Source: Ancylostoma caninum
Taxonomy: Eukaryota; Nematoda; Chromadorea; Rhabditida; Ancylostomatidae
Assembly: GCA_037903475.1 (NCBI GenBank)
Contig: JBAJFG010000454.1
Span: 1,457,078-1,521,077 of the forward strand
DNA length: 64,000 bases
Reading direction: 5' to 3'
Made by a program: the position numbers and the translations under genes. Each line of letters starts with the position of its first letter. The first letter of the stretch is position 1. Below are positions 25,801 to 37,943 of the stretch, in pieces. The notes below the pieces were generated by a model, which saw only the letters and a list, made by a program, of their open reading frames with translations, made no database searches and was not told the origin of the DNA.

Positions 25801-28800
25801 GTCACCATAGAGAATGACTATGTCACTATGTCATTTGATGAACGATTCGTTTAAGTAATGTGGATGCTCGGATTTTTTTTCCTTTTTTGTATTGGTTCTA
25901 TTCTCGAACTGCTTTTTCTTATCCAGTCATAGAATTAACTTCATTCACGGATTTTGTGCTAGCCACGTCCTTTCTCTCATTAGCCCCTCCTTCAAGAATA
26001 ACTACTATAACTGCAGCCGATGTGTAGGCATCTTTCGTTCACAAGCCTTTGATGGGTTTAGCTAAAATTTCTTGGATTGCCGGCATTGTAACTCTCCTTG
26101 TTTGCTTCAGCTTCACTTTTAGAAGCAGAAGTACTGTCCCTATAATTGCTTCGTATTTTTGAGCGTTCTATTTTGGCATATTTTCCTGAGATGGATTCTG
26201 TTCTAGACTAATGCTTATGTGTAACGGAATTCACTGGTCAAAACCCATTCGCACTCGTCGCACCGTCTGTATCGTTGCACTATGGTTATCGGTGCATCTG
26301 TGCATTCCATTTACATCACCATTCTAACTCTCGATTGATTCTATAGTGTGGCACGTGCGCGTAAATCCGGGCTACTGAAATCTCGTTTAAATGGCCTACA
26401 GAAATTGACTTATCATTGATGCTCCCGTCATGAAAAGCTGTGTGTATCTCTGAAAATTTCCACATCCTTAGTTTTTCTTCGATGCTCATGATCTCAGCAG
26501 CTCTCTTCCTAACAGGGAATGCTGCAATCATTAGGAGATATGAGTCATCTTACGACGGTCTCTCTCGACTACAAATATTTGTTTTTATTTCCAAGAAAGG
26601 GTAGTATTATTTTCCTAAATTTTCTCCTCTGAAAAAGGAACGGTAGTGTTTTCTTCTGAAGTTCATGTGGGATAAATCTGCCTCCTAGATCCTCGTCCGA
26701 AACGAAGAGCTCTTGAGAAAGATGGACGACAGGAGCAGAAACCCATGGAGACGGGTTAGTCAGCAACATTTAAGTTATCTTCAGTTGGAGTTCTTTCATA
26801 GAAAAAAAAATAATACAGCAGAATATCCCGCTCTGCTAAATAATTCCATAGCCCTACAATTTCATTGCTCTACTTCCAGCTGCACCGCCCTTGCACCTAC
26901 GGTCTTGTTTAATTCATCATGACAAGGTTATTGAACTTTTCTCTAGGTTGTCTGAAAACACTCGAAAAATTGCATGTTCTAGTTTCCTACCGATACGAAT
27001 GAGATGCAGCTGTCCGTGAAAGACCGGATAAAATGGCGGGAAGAGCTTGAGGCCCACTCTGCGAAGAAGAAAGTTGTGCGTTTCCTAGGTGACTGACTAA
27101 TTCTGCTGGCTTAATTGTAATGTTTCGTTATTCTTGTAAGGCCGTAATTAAGGCAGATCGCAGTTTCGTTCTTTTGTTCAGACTTCGATGATCCTCGCAA
27201 CACATGTCGCTTCTACGTTCGACCGTTGGATGAAGACACTGCAGATCGTCGTTCCCATAGAGAAAATCAGCTCAGAGATGTCACCAAGCAGGCACACTAC
27301 ATTGTAAGCGAGTAAAATCATCGATAGAAAACCTAATAATCAGAGAGCAATACTTTTGAGTTATCGTAAGAGTCTCATTGTCGACAGTACTGCTCAGATC
27401 AAACAGCATATTTCACTTGCTTAGCTTGCTCATGAACGGATTCGCTCGCATAGAGCGCGAATATACGAAGCTCTCGCAATCCTTCATTGTTTCTAGATAC
27501 ATTAACACAAACTTTTCAGGATTGCAGTCTGAGCCGTGGTCACCACATAATTCGCAAGTATCTGGTGAGATCCTTTTTCTTCTAAAATATTGTCTTTGGG
27601 TTCAGTTCTCTTGGGAGACTGTTGTTCCTTACTCTCTTACCCTTCTTTCTTGTTGCAGATTTTTTTGACACTGACACTCCTGAAAAGGAAGACAACGTTT
27701 CGAAATGGGAAAAACTAGTATTTTCAAGAAAGAAATTGCGCGCTGTTATCGATCATCTAACTTTCAGAAAACACTTGGGGACCAGTTCACTCTTGCCAAT
27801 TCTTTAGCCGGAACCTGCATAATCCTTCATCTGCTTGTAATATATTTCAAAAATACTTTTTGCAGAGTGTGAATGTAACGCAATCGGCAACCAATTCTCA
27901 TTGCCCAGAAGAGTACCTGAGAAAATTGGCAAAATGGCAGGATGGCAAGGCCCACATAGCCGACTATCAGATGAAGTATTCTTTTTCTTGCTTTTTCACT
28001 TATATACTGGTAATTTTTCTACTAGTTTCCAGACATCCATCCAATTTTCTGATGCTAAACGTTCGCGAGTCAAAAGCACCAAATGGTTTGCGCCTACCAG
28101 CTCGCCCAGGGAGAAATCCTGCGCATATTGCTAACGTTGTGAGTCATTTTCTGTATGAGTTATTCCTGACCATTTCATAACTGTGAAATATAATGCGTGC
28201 TCAACATTTATATGCGTAACAGTGGGAGGAGCAAAAAATGGACCAAAAGGAGTGGGGGGGGGGAGAGTGGGAAAAAGGTGGGATCTGCGCTACCTTGGGG
28301 ATCCGGATGGAAGAATAAATTCAATAAAAAATCATTCATAACGTTGAATAGTTAAGAATAAATATCTAAGAAATAGTAATGAAAGCGAACAATGAAAAAT
28401 GTGCTGCTCAAGATTTTTATCTATTTTAAAAAGTAATTTAGGAAATTTGGCGACCTTATAATTCAAAGGAAAATATACTTATTTTGGTAAAGTATTTTTC
28501 TCAAGAAGGTGAATTTCCCTTTACTATAAGTCCACGTTCTATAAAATATCGCACTCAAAAGTTTGAAAATTCAGAAGATAGGACTTCAGCCTTTCGTTTA
28601 AGAACCCGTTTTTGATAATTTTGGTTGAGTTTTGAAGTTCAAAGACCCACTTCTGCTTTACACAGGAGCGTTTTCTTTTAAAAAAGTATCTCGATCAAAG
28701 CGCTTCTCACTATGTTCTGGTTATTGCAGTCCAGTGAGGCCAGGGCTCACGCGCTGTCGGAGTTTCGCCTTACGATGCGTCAATTCCGTCAAAATCGCGC

Positions 28801-31800
28801 CGGAATCAGCCTTGTTCGTCACCTCGACGAGACCATTCCTATGGTTGCAGGTTGGTTGCCTCCAACTGTGAGCTACAATATAGCTTCCGATTGAGGCAGC
28901 TTCCAGGGATACTTATCCTGAGCGACGGTCTGCTGAGTTGCGTGGAACCGAGAAAGTTGTCAAATGCCATGATACACCGGTTCCATCCTTCTCAAGGAGT
29001 CGAGTGAGTGCCTGGCGTCAGGTTGATAAGAGTTTTTGAAGTCTTGCTAAAAAAATCCAATCATGTCCAGCGCAACTCTCAGTTAACCTGCAATGCATGC
29101 AAGACCTTATATTGCTTCTTGTACTTTATATTACCCTTTTTTATAGTTGGAAATCCGAGAATAAGCAGGTGGTTTCAGAGCTAAGCTTCCAGTAACAACA
29201 AATTCTTACGTGGTTCCTTCTTGATTCATTGAACTTTAGTACAGTGGCCTTCTAGCTGACGACTTAACCTTTTCTGCTCGGTTATGTCACCGGTGCACCT
29301 CAGTTATCCCACAGTTTTCACCCAATTTTCGTGCCCGATTGTTAAAACAAGTTCATGCTGAAGAAGTCGCAAGAAGATGAAAGCGGTGGTGGAAATTGGT
29401 GTTGATATCCATCAAGGTATGACCACGGAAAACCTGAGGAAAGCGCCCATCATTATGCCTTAGTCAGTCTCCTGAACTACCCCGATCAGCCCCCGCTTTT
29501 GATCCAGAACTGCCTCGTTGAGCTATACAAAACTCGTGGGAATTCCTCAAATCCTCTTGAGGGCCCCTTCCACCGATTTCTGCAAGTCCCTCGGTTGATT
29601 CCCAAAAAAGAAAACCGAAAATTGTATTGATGATCATCAAGTAGCCCACGCTAAGCCCTCCATTAGCCTGATTCCAATCGTAGAATACCGGTGGCGCAAA
29701 AGCTTATAATAGTTATCCATGACATCTTAGTCTGACCATTGGACTTTATCCGTGATTTTTGCCTACCTGTTCATAGCTTGCCTACGAGTTCTAAAATGTC
29801 AACGTATTTTCATGGTCGCATCCTCTTTATTCTCAGTGGGCTAACATGTGGCCTGACTCAGGTATATCTAGTACTTCTATACAAAAAGTACTCTCAGGGA
29901 TATGCTTGAAGTCATCGATCGGTGTCCGTATGAAGAATTGGAGATTCGCCACTGTGTGCTTGCTTGGGGGCACGACCTCATCTCTTACTTTCAGCAGAAT
30001 GCAATTGTAGCGACAGGACGAGCAGTGGCGTGAGTCATATGTAGTACATTAGCTTCACATTAACACAGTTCATGGTTGAATTTTGAAACTGAAATACTGC
30101 TGAAAATTTCATCCAGGGGTTGTGACCAAGCTTGTTTAATGGTTTACTGAGTTTATTTACTTTCATTTATTCATTCATTCACTCATTCATTCATTCATTC
30201 ATTTTATTATTTATTGCACTTATTTATTTGCTCGGCCCTATCTAGGACCCGTGTGCCACTTTTGAGCCGGATGAACTCAAAGAGCTTTGCCATGCTTTGC
30301 GGATGTGGTCTTCTATGAATCTGCATTAATAATCCTTTTCTGTTTAAATTTCAGTATAAAAATTGCTTTGTTGGCTAAGTACGATTAATCGGGTCCTCAT
30401 CATGGCGCTAAAAACAGTAAAGGAGATGATTGCTATCCTAGTAAACTACACATAAGGTTCTCGTACAGCTGGCGACTGTACAGCCCGCTTTTTCCACAGA
30501 ATGCTTTCAGTAATGAATAAAAGTGAAAAGGGTAGAGGGGGGATGAGATTGGTCTAGAGGATGGGTTCCGACTTACACAAAATAACCAAATTTGACATGG
30601 AGGACTTATTATTTTTATTCATCTACACCATACCGGCATATCACACCGAAACAAAAAGTATCAAGGCTAAACATAGTAATAGCGATAAAACGTTTGGAAA
30701 TGGAGCATTCATAGAAAGAGGAAAATAGCCAATCACAGACAGTCACAGCCAAAAACATTCGCGAAAATTAGCATAGCTTATTTCACTGAAATTATCTACA
30801 AACGACTATTGGAATTCGCCACACCTTGGTTGGTTCACTGTTGGGTATAATTTTGACATCGTTTAGTTGTGTATTTCAAAGTGATTCTAAGTCTTCAGCT
30901 GCTTATTCTTCTGTTACTCATATAAGTTTTTAATACCAACAATAATTTGTATTATAGTAAGAGGAAAAATAGGAAGTTTAATAATAATGTTATCTCATGG
31001 TTATACTTCCACAATAACATATCTTATTTCTATATGTGCGACAAATTTTGCTCAACATTTCATCGCAGAATGGATCTTGAAACCTTAGACTTGGCCGACG
31101 TGGAAAATCCGGAGACCCCCGAAATAAATCCACTCTTCGACTGCTTGAGAATGAATCTTGTTTATTTGAAGGGCTTTAACCCATTGACGACCGCGTGGGA
31201 GCCGCGCTTTTTTGGTCTCGTGGGACCGCGCGGCTCACCGGTGAGCCGCGCCTTTCTTGACAAGTACTGGACCTTATTTTCGAACTATTCTGCAGCATTT
31301 CCGTATGGAATGGTTACAGTCCTTCCTAAAAAGGTCTCAAACAAGTGCGTTTCAAGGAGGAGTTCTCCTTTATTGCGACAAACATCATGAAAAGGATGGA
31401 ATTTTGAAGTTGAGAAAGATTGCTTCACATTTCTTTCGTCGTGGATGGAAACACTCTGTGCAAAAGCCATATTTCCTACACAGAAACACGCTCGTTACGT
31501 CTTGCGCTTCCTTACTAGTCAGGCTAGAGCCTTAGGAACATGTATGTTCTCTGGAAACTCCCTTATAACACTAAAAACACCCTCTACAAACTTCCTTCGG
31601 CTTTAATGGAATCCAAATGCGCTTAGATTCTCTCCTTTTTTTGGTCCGATGATACTAATAATCTTCTGGAACTAGATTTCAAATTATTTCTGTGAAATGA
31701 TCTGTTTTAGTCCTAATTATCTTATCATAACGATGTGGAACTCCGCGGGCGGCGCACTCTTGAAAGGGGCGTTGGTCCCACGCGCCAGACACGCAAAAAT

Positions 31801-32518
31801 GGGCGCGGTCGTCAATGGGTTGATCGACCCTAACCTCCTTATTCCGATATAATATTTGGATTTTTTCTGGAGTTTTTTTAAATCAATTGATCATACTGGC
31901 TCGAACTCATTACGTATTGATGCAATTTTCAGAGCGCTCGTTCATCTTCGCAATCTTTTCGAAAGAAAGAGGCAGCTGTTCGAGCAAGAGGGTTACCGAA
32001 GGAGGAAGCCCACTGTGTTTTGGTTATTGACAATTCCGGAGGTATGATTTGTCCCATTTCTAATTGTTTACGCTTTTGCTGCACTACTTGCAGATTGGCG
32101 ACTTCGCCAAAAAATTCGCGACGTTCAACAAGATTCTGCGAACGCTGTTCTACGATCAGTACGTTATTTTGTTTGCTCCGGAACGGTTTTGAGATTTCGG
32201 TTTTTTCACGTCTTGATCTTGCTTGTGCGTTTTTGCAGTCCTCACTTCCGGCTATTGGACTGGGCGCTGGAAGTTGACCGATGCAAACCTACAGAGAAGC
32301 GCAGAAGTCTTTACACAAAAGTAGCTGTGGAAGAGAGGTGCGATTGAGAGTGTTCGATGCTCCACCTTCTGGACACGCTCATGTTTACCTCTCCAGGCTG
32401 GCACAGCTATTTGATCTCTGCCGTCGTGAATTGGATCTCACGTATTTCCGATACTCACCGCAGAAACATGTGGATCGAATGATTTCGTATCGGCGACAGG
32501 ATTATGACTGCGGTTGAT
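22810..32518 (+). CDS. Large acidic protein of unknown family, at least 20 exons
   Basis: Exons that join in phase: 23,106-23,255, 23,313-23,495, 24,409-24,532, 24,655-24,815, 24,885-25,127, 25,318-25,347, 25,466-25,522, 26,689-26,754, 26,983-27,088, 27,182-27,303, 27,528-27,564, 27,659-27,717, 27,768-27,836, 27,866-27,975, 28,033-28,138, 28,730-28,850, 28,900-29,003, 29,872-30,029 and 31,069 to about 31,170-31,194. Then 31,933-32,038, 32,095-32,158, 32,239-32,337 and 32,403-32,518 with stop TGA. A first acidic exon starts at 22,810 (SDSDDAEEDEEQREEEE). Features include HLDETIPMVA, Glu/Lys helices (FHEEKAIRDSELAEMDKERQ), acidic stretches (EESSDDDVADSDEEQ) and a basic cluster (DPRPKRRALEKDG). 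The C-terminus is globular-looking (HPHFRLLDWALEVDR, ending RRQDYDCG). No signal peptide or membrane span is seen, so a nuclear or cytosolic role is a guess. Junctions near 23.05, 26.7-27.0 and 31.2-31.9 kb are unresolved, the intron 27,837-27,865 is only 29 bases, and two genes could be merged. Confidence 0.6.
25617..25650. repeat. G-rich tract in an intron
   Basis: A run of 13 G followed by GGGTGGAGGAGGG-like sequence. Similar poly-G or poly-C tracts occur at 28,252-28,262, 38,381-38,395, 48,940-48,950, 54,627-54,636 and 55,000-55,008. Confidence 0.8.
30168..30206. repeat. (ATTC)n microsatellite
   Basis: About nine imperfect ATTC/ACTC units in an intron of the unknown gene. Confidence 0.9.
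31180..31819. mobile_element. piggyBac-like non-autonomous element, 640 bp
   Basis: Perfect 16-bp terminal inverted repeats CCCATTGACGACCGCG lie at 31,180-31,195 and, reversed, at 31,804-31,819. The left end is preceded directly by TTAA (31,176-31,179); the right end is followed by TTGA (31,820-31,823), one change from TTAA. A TTAA target with ends starting CCC is the piggyBac signature. The interior holds no long open frame. It begins within or just after the coding exon that starts at 31,069 in the unknown gene, so it may now contribute the exon's end and splice donor. Confidence 0.75.
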
Positions 32519-32815
32519 ACTTTGTGGGTGAGTCCACCGATTATATGAATGATATTTTAACTCCAAGCGTTGTCACCAACTTTCTTGTGTGATAAAATCC
32601 TCGAAGATAGTTTAGATGTCGATGTGGCAGCTGTCAAATTCTCCTTGTCTGCGTATCAGGTTGTCAAATAAGTTCCCGGTGATCAGGACAAGTTTTGTGC
32701 TGTAGGTATGTATAGTCGACGTCAGTAGCGGTGACCCATCCACGGCCTTGAGAAGTACGCACCGCGACTGCGCCGGGCTGGGTGTCGTCTGTTGCAGGAA
32801 TGCTTTTTCTAGGCG

Positions 32816-32862
32816 CTTTTCTTCCCGATTCGGTCGGAAATCCTTAAAATCGGGAAGAAAAG
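32816..32862. repeat. Hairpin, 15-bp perfect stem
   Basis: CTTTTCTTCCCGATT at 32,816-32,830 pairs with 32,848-32,862 across a 17-base loop. It lies in a GC-richer patch (32,700-33,060) downstream of the unknown gene. Confidence 0.85.
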
Positions 32863-33070
32863 CTGCTAGAAATAGTGCAACAGTAGCAGAAAACATCGTT
32901 CACGTCGCGCGCAGGGCGGTTGCGAAACGTCCTTCTCAAAGGCACGGATGGGGGGCCAACGCCATTGACGTCCACTGTGAGCTCCGCCTCCTGCCGTTAG
33001 GCCCCGCCCACTTGGTTTTTTCAAGTCATCTGAAGGCAGCCTGAGCAAGACCTCGAGAGGTCATGTCGGC

Positions 33071-33079
33071 TATAAAATA
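33071..33079 (+). promoter_or_regulatory. TATA-box-like word
   Basis: TATAAAATA follows a GC-rich stretch ending near 33,050. No gene start could be linked to it, so the call rests only on the motif. Confidence 0.2.
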
Positions 33080-33659
33080 CTCTTCGTGCAAAGCGCAAAC
33101 GTTTTGAGCCACATCATTCGCGTTTTCACCAAACCCAAACGAATATTTTGTCGGCGGGTACTTATGTTCCCAACTTTGGTAAAATCAAGTTATTCTTCAA
33201 CAAGAAGAGAGTACCTATGTAGAGGGGAAAAAAGCGCTCTCCAATGCATGTAAACACTTGGTCCCTCATAACATAAAGGATGGAATATAAACAAATTTGA
33301 AAAACGCGCAAAAAATTATTTGATGGCCGGATATTCTCATACATATAGTAGTGGCCATCTTGATTCACATCGTGTTCTTTCTCAGCTGTATCAGTTTTTC
33401 ATGACACATCACTAAGCCGTTCTTCAGCAGCGGGAGCATGGGGTGTAAGGCGGAAACAGCTTTAGCCATCGAGTGGATAAAGACATTCCTCGATAAAACA
33501 GTTTCCTCTACCACTGAGTGAAACTTTTTCCAGCCTCCAGCGCTACGTACCTGTACGTGCTCCAGCGCGCAGTGATAAGCGATGATGTAGGTACATGGCC
33601 GCAAAGGAACCATGTTTGGGACTGAATCACCACGAGAATACACCGGATCGTAGATCACC

Positions 33660-33905
33660 CTTAAAGGCAATGTGTCACCTCGTTTCGTGGGCTGAAAGCT
33701 CCAACAGACTCCAGACCTCCTCGTCGCGCTAATCCAAAGATGTACGTCAAAGCTCATAAAAATGACGAAAACCCCGTTTTCGGAGGGTCCGCAAGTGCAG
33801 TTCACGGACCACCTGGGCGGAGCGGTGCGTGAATGTGCTGGCTGCCCGCCACGTCTGTAGCGTTGGCCAACACGTCTAGACGTGTCCGATCGATAAGATC
33901 AACGG
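33660..33905 (-). repeat. Dispersed repeat family R1, copy 2
   Basis: Reverse-oriented match of 1,424-1,672, with GCCGTTGATCTTATCGA at its right end and TGCCTTTAAGGG at its left end. The minus-strand frame of 146 codons here (33,805-33,365) therefore probably belongs to the repeat. A short fragment of the same family, in plus orientation, lies at about 34,047-34,085. Confidence 0.75.
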
Positions 33906-34107
33906 CTTCACGCGTCCACTCGGCTCGACAAACTGTTACAAACCCGTCCCGAAAAACGTTTGGAAAATAGAGTTCAAAGGCCTTTTTGTAACATTTTATA
34001 TATAACATTGGATTCAGCGTGTTGAGGAGATTCTGAATCTGGTAAAAGCTCAGACACGAAAACGAGGTGATACACTGCCTTTAAGCTGCACTTATAAGCT
34101 ACATTTA

Positions 34108-34229
34108 TAGTGCATCGCAATCCGATCGGTCGGATAAGAAAAGATAGGTATTGATTCTCGTTGAAAGGAAGATAAGGGGGATCGATACGTATATTTCGTT
34201 ATCCGACCGGGTCGTAGTCCGATGCACTA
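34108..34229. mobile_element. MITE, 122 bp, TA target site
   Basis: Both ends read TAGTGCATCG inward, the inverted ends continue for about 30 bp with some mismatches (CCGATCGGTCGGATAA against CCCGGTCGGATAA), and TA flanks each side (34,106-34,107 and 34,230-34,231). The size and TA flanks suit a Tc1/mariner-derived MITE. Confidence 0.8.
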
Positions 34230-34299
34230 TAACCTCTGCTTTATTTGAAGTCTGAGCCGTAGTAAAGTGTTATGGCAGTGAGATCAGCTGCCTGCACAA

Positions 34300-34870
34300 C
34301 TCGTCGCCACATTTGGGGCGATGATCTCACGTGCGACGACCTTCCAATATTGAGGAATGGAAGATCATCACCATCCGTGGCAGCGTTGCGAGCACGTATG
34401 TGCGGGGCGCTTATCTCATCGCCCCGGAGGGCGTAGACAGTGTGCAGGGCGGAGGCGCCGAGTGAAGTACTCGGAGCATCTCACTCGGAGTATGGTGATG
34501 GTGTGAAGGTACGTATGATCAGCTGCGCGAATTGCACAGAACGCATCTGAACCTACGGACTCAGACATGTCGATTTTCGCTTCACAGCACAGAACAAGCT
34601 CGAATGTATACGACTTATCAGAAGCACAGAGGTGCTTCTGATGCTTCTGACAAGTCGTACTCGTTGTAGCTTGTTAGCCGCAATGGTTCATAACTGTCTC
34701 ACACGCTAAAACAGCCTCGGAAGTGATGTGGGAACACGTGAAACACGCACATTTGATCACTTCTCACGTACGGCCCGTCCGATTCACCGTGGCGATGATC
34801 ACCATACTCCTCTCCAACGCGAAATGCGATCATCGCCCTGAAGGTGATGTGCGATGATCGCACTGGACCT
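34300..34870. repeat. Cluster of short palindromes
   Basis: The words GCGATGATC and GCGATCATCGC recur in both orientations (34,318-34,330, 34,791-34,803, 34,827-34,838, 34,850-34,860). A hairpin with arms ACGACTTATCAGAAGCA and TGCTTCTGACAAGTCGT spans 34,610-34,662. No gene is supported. Confidence 0.55.
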
Positions 34871-35720
34871 TTTACTATGGGTCCTGAACCCTGGAATATG
34901 TATGCCTTTTCTTCACTCATCAGTGAGAGAAAAGCCCATCAGCTTGCGAGACTGAAAAAAGTGGACATATTGCTCGCTTATCCAGATCCATTGAAGTGTT
35001 TTAACTATTATGCGCCGAATTCTATCACCATTATTGGCCATAATTTTTTTTTTAAAATTTGAACTAGTTCAAAATTAGGGTGAAGCGCTTGCTTAGCTGA
35101 TAGTCGGACGTCAAGGAAAGAACAATTCTCCATGATGCTCGTCCGAAATACGTAACGTTATCTCACGATCCTTTCCGCTCAGTGAATGAAATAGCGAATC
35201 AGTGAAATGTAGTGATGCACAGATTTTCTGCGCATATATCTGGATTTCCTCGAGTATTCCTTGCTTTTTTAACTTGAAACTCTTTTTTTTCTTTTTCCCT
35301 TTCTTTTTTCTGCTATGTTCCTCTTTCAAGTCAACTTTTCTTCCGAGGTTAATATATGTATAGTTAAAATACCACAAAAAATTCTTCATAATTTTTAGAT
35401 GCTCTATCTGGTCGTCCACCAACACCTTAAAATCTCTGCTTGGAACGATTACTTTGACAGAAGTGTTCGCAGTTTCTGCGGTAATCCACTTGTTGGTTGT
35501 GTATATTTTATCTGAAGATGTCATTTCACAAATTTACTGCCTTCTCTTGCTCACATGCCCCTCGAGCTACCTACTCTTTTATTTATAAGGAAGGTTTTTG
35601 TTCAAGTTGTGCATGCTTATTTATTTCTTTTTGTTTGTTTTCTGCAGGATTATTTATGTACTTTACTTCTATTTGCTGATGCATTCAGTGGTGGGTGATT
35701 GTTATTTGATAAGATGGGTC

Positions 35721-35774
35721 ATTTGCATAGTATTTTTTTGTTTATTTGCATAGTAATTTTTTGTTCATTTGCAT
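35721..35774 (+). promoter_or_regulatory. Three octamer motifs in a 23-bp tandem array
   Basis: ATTTGCAT occurs at 35,721, 35,744 and 35,767, exactly 23 bp apart, within a tandem unit of ATTTGCATAGTA plus T-rich spacer. ATTTGCAT is the classical octamer bound by POU-homeodomain factors. No adjacent gene is established, so a regulatory role is inference; a chance tandem duplication explains it equally well. Confidence 0.35.
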
Positions 35775-36099
35775 AGTAATTTTTCTTCTGTCACGTGTAT
35801 GACCGTGTACCGGTGCTGTTTTCTAACGTCTCATAAACGGTGTGAATTCCACTCCCTATGTTTGACAGTGAATAAACATCATTCACTTCATAGCACTAAG
35901 CAAACAGATCGAGTCGTTCCTCTGGTCATAATAAGCGTTCACACTGGTGTTTTCACTCCCCAATCACACAGACTAGTAATGCTGTGCACTGAAGTTTTCT
36001 CCTTTGAATGTCACGACTCGTCAATTCTGAGACTTCATGTGGATCTTTTTGGAACGTTTCAGAACATGTTCCACATCCCATCAACACGAGTCAAGTAGT

Positions 36100-37070
36100 A
36101 GCTGCTGAATAGCTTGAGTCGTCATGTCGTGGTGGTTTCTCATCTGCTCTTCCGTGGTTATTGGTAGCAGATTGTCGCTCGCTGACGGTTTCGTTGTTAC
36201 CACGTTACGTCGGATTTCTCAATTTTCTTGTAATATAGCTTGGATGAAATAATGGACAACCTCATATGAAATTGAATCAAATCATTGCCGACCGAGCGGT
36301 TCACCGTTGAGTGAACCTGGGACCGACTAATGCATTAGAGGGCTATCGATTTGTTCGAAATTCCAAAAGTTCACTTCGAATAGGTCTATAGTTCGGATAC
36401 TTGAAAAAGGAAGCAGTACAATCCTCTAGAAATGATAAGCTGGCATTTAGGTCTCTGCCCTTCTTGGACTTTTCAATTCTTCTTGATTTAGTGCTGCACT
36501 GATAATTAAATGAAATGAATCATTCGATTTTTATTCGGTCCTGGCTATACCTGTGAGCCGCTCCTTTTTTGCATGGCACTGCTTGACATATCATTATTTC
36601 TCAATGGTCTCAGCAATTTTTCAGATGGTAATGTACTGGTACTTATAAGTCAATGTGATTATAAAAATCGGAATTTTCATAAGGAATTTGGAGCGGAAAA
36701 AATAAGCTACTGCTCAAGAAAATGTGGAAACGCTTGAAAAACGGTGCGGTCATGAAAAGGCTATTTTTTTCATTCAAGACACTCAAAGTGCTCTTCAGCC
36801 AACCAATCATCATGACCCACCTCCACCTCAGGAATGGATAATGGGTTTGCAAATTTTTCAAAACAACTTCGTAAAATTTTTCGTTGACGAAGCATAAATG
36901 GCTGTTCTCGTTTTTTTTTTCCTGGAGAATTATTTTTTAATGCTCTACCTACTTACTGGCAAATGTGTGAGCTGTCATCAGCCAAATCGTTCTCAGCCGT
37001 GTAAAGAATCGCAAACTATTTGAAGCAGTTATAATATAGCATAACAGAAGGGTGTCTTCTGAACCTGCAG
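36100..37070. other. No gene seen
   Basis: Only short open frames without splice context; no repeat pair recognised. Confidence 0.4.
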
Positions 37071-37144
37071 ACGAAAAACCACACTGGGTCACCCACAATG
37101 AGCAGCTTATTCTGGCCTCAAGACCCGATCATCACGAACAGAAG
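37071..37144 (+). CDS. Isolated exon-like segment
   Basis: Between an acceptor (CCTGCAG) and a donor (AAG|GTAATG) the frame reads DEKPHWVTHNEQLILASRPD and on to EQK. It is protein-like, but no partner exon was found. Downstream, a frame from about 37,165 to 37,563 is open except for one TAA at 37,258-37,260 and includes a Cys-rich piece (KKCRNCGEVKIQGTC). Together they could be a decayed gene. I do not recognise it. Confidence 0.3.
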
Positions 37145-37865
37145 GTAATGCTGTGTTTGAGGTGAAATATGTATCGAAGGATCACCTTAACCAGCGATTG
37201 TTATTCCTGGCCAAGAATTCACAGCAAATCTCCCAGTACAATATGTGTACGGAAAAATAACCTAAAAGAAAACCAAGGAAAAGCGGATGGAATCCCTCCC
37301 TCAACTGCCCTGCAGACCCATCTCGGCACTATCAAAATACCTCCTGCTTCAGTCGATGCAGGGTTTCCTGGCGGATAAAAAAGTGTAGAAACTGCGGTGA
37401 AGTCAAAATCCAGGGGACTTGCTACTTCGTCTCACAGCTCAGCGATTTCCAGAGGACACTTATTCCTTGTATGGAAGAAGTAGATGAGCAAGTGATTGAT
37501 TCGGAAAATATCTCTGCAATGGAGTTTTTAAATTGTTGTCTTTGCGGTAACTTTTATTCTTAGGACATTCATAATTCCTCAACCTACTACATGAAGTTTC
37601 TGTATCATCACATGTTTTATTCCTCATTTTGTTTGGAATTCTATACTAGTTCTTTTACAAGCTATTCGAATCTCCTGATATGACACACCACGATTTTTTT
37701 TCATGCTATGCTATCAGTTCTTTTTAGGTGTTCGTTTGACCGTCTCCCATTCTTGTATTTCATGTTATTTATCGCGCGCCATTACTATTAAGGATGGAGC
37801 CATCCGGAGGCTGAAACCACGATAGCCGATAACGAGAATGTGATTAATTTCGGATCACAGCTGTC

Positions 37866-37943
37866 TTTCTTTGGCGCGACCACTGGTACGCTAGCCCGGC
37901 CCTTCTGTAAAGCCAAGCGATCGCTTCGCGATTGCTGTTGTCC
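37866..37943 (-). repeat. Repeat family R2 (GCGAAGCGATCGCT core), copy 1
   Basis: On the minus strand the words CAATCGCGAAGCGATCGCT, then GGGCCGGGCTAGCGTACC and GGTCGCGCC, occur in the same order as at 52,363-52,461. Confidence 0.6.

Noticed and set aside
32020..32277. Alternative plus-strand frame ending SSLPAIGLGAGS
   Set aside because: It can be spliced in phase but loses the globular C-terminus; the frame reading RLLDWALEVDR keeps phase across four exons to 32,518.
33365..33805. 146-codon minus-strand frame
   Set aside because: Much of it is repeat family R1, shared with 1,424-1,672.
35111..35524. 137-codon minus-strand frame with a Lys-rich stretch
   Set aside because: No homologue recognised, low-complexity AAAAGAAA run, no splice partners.
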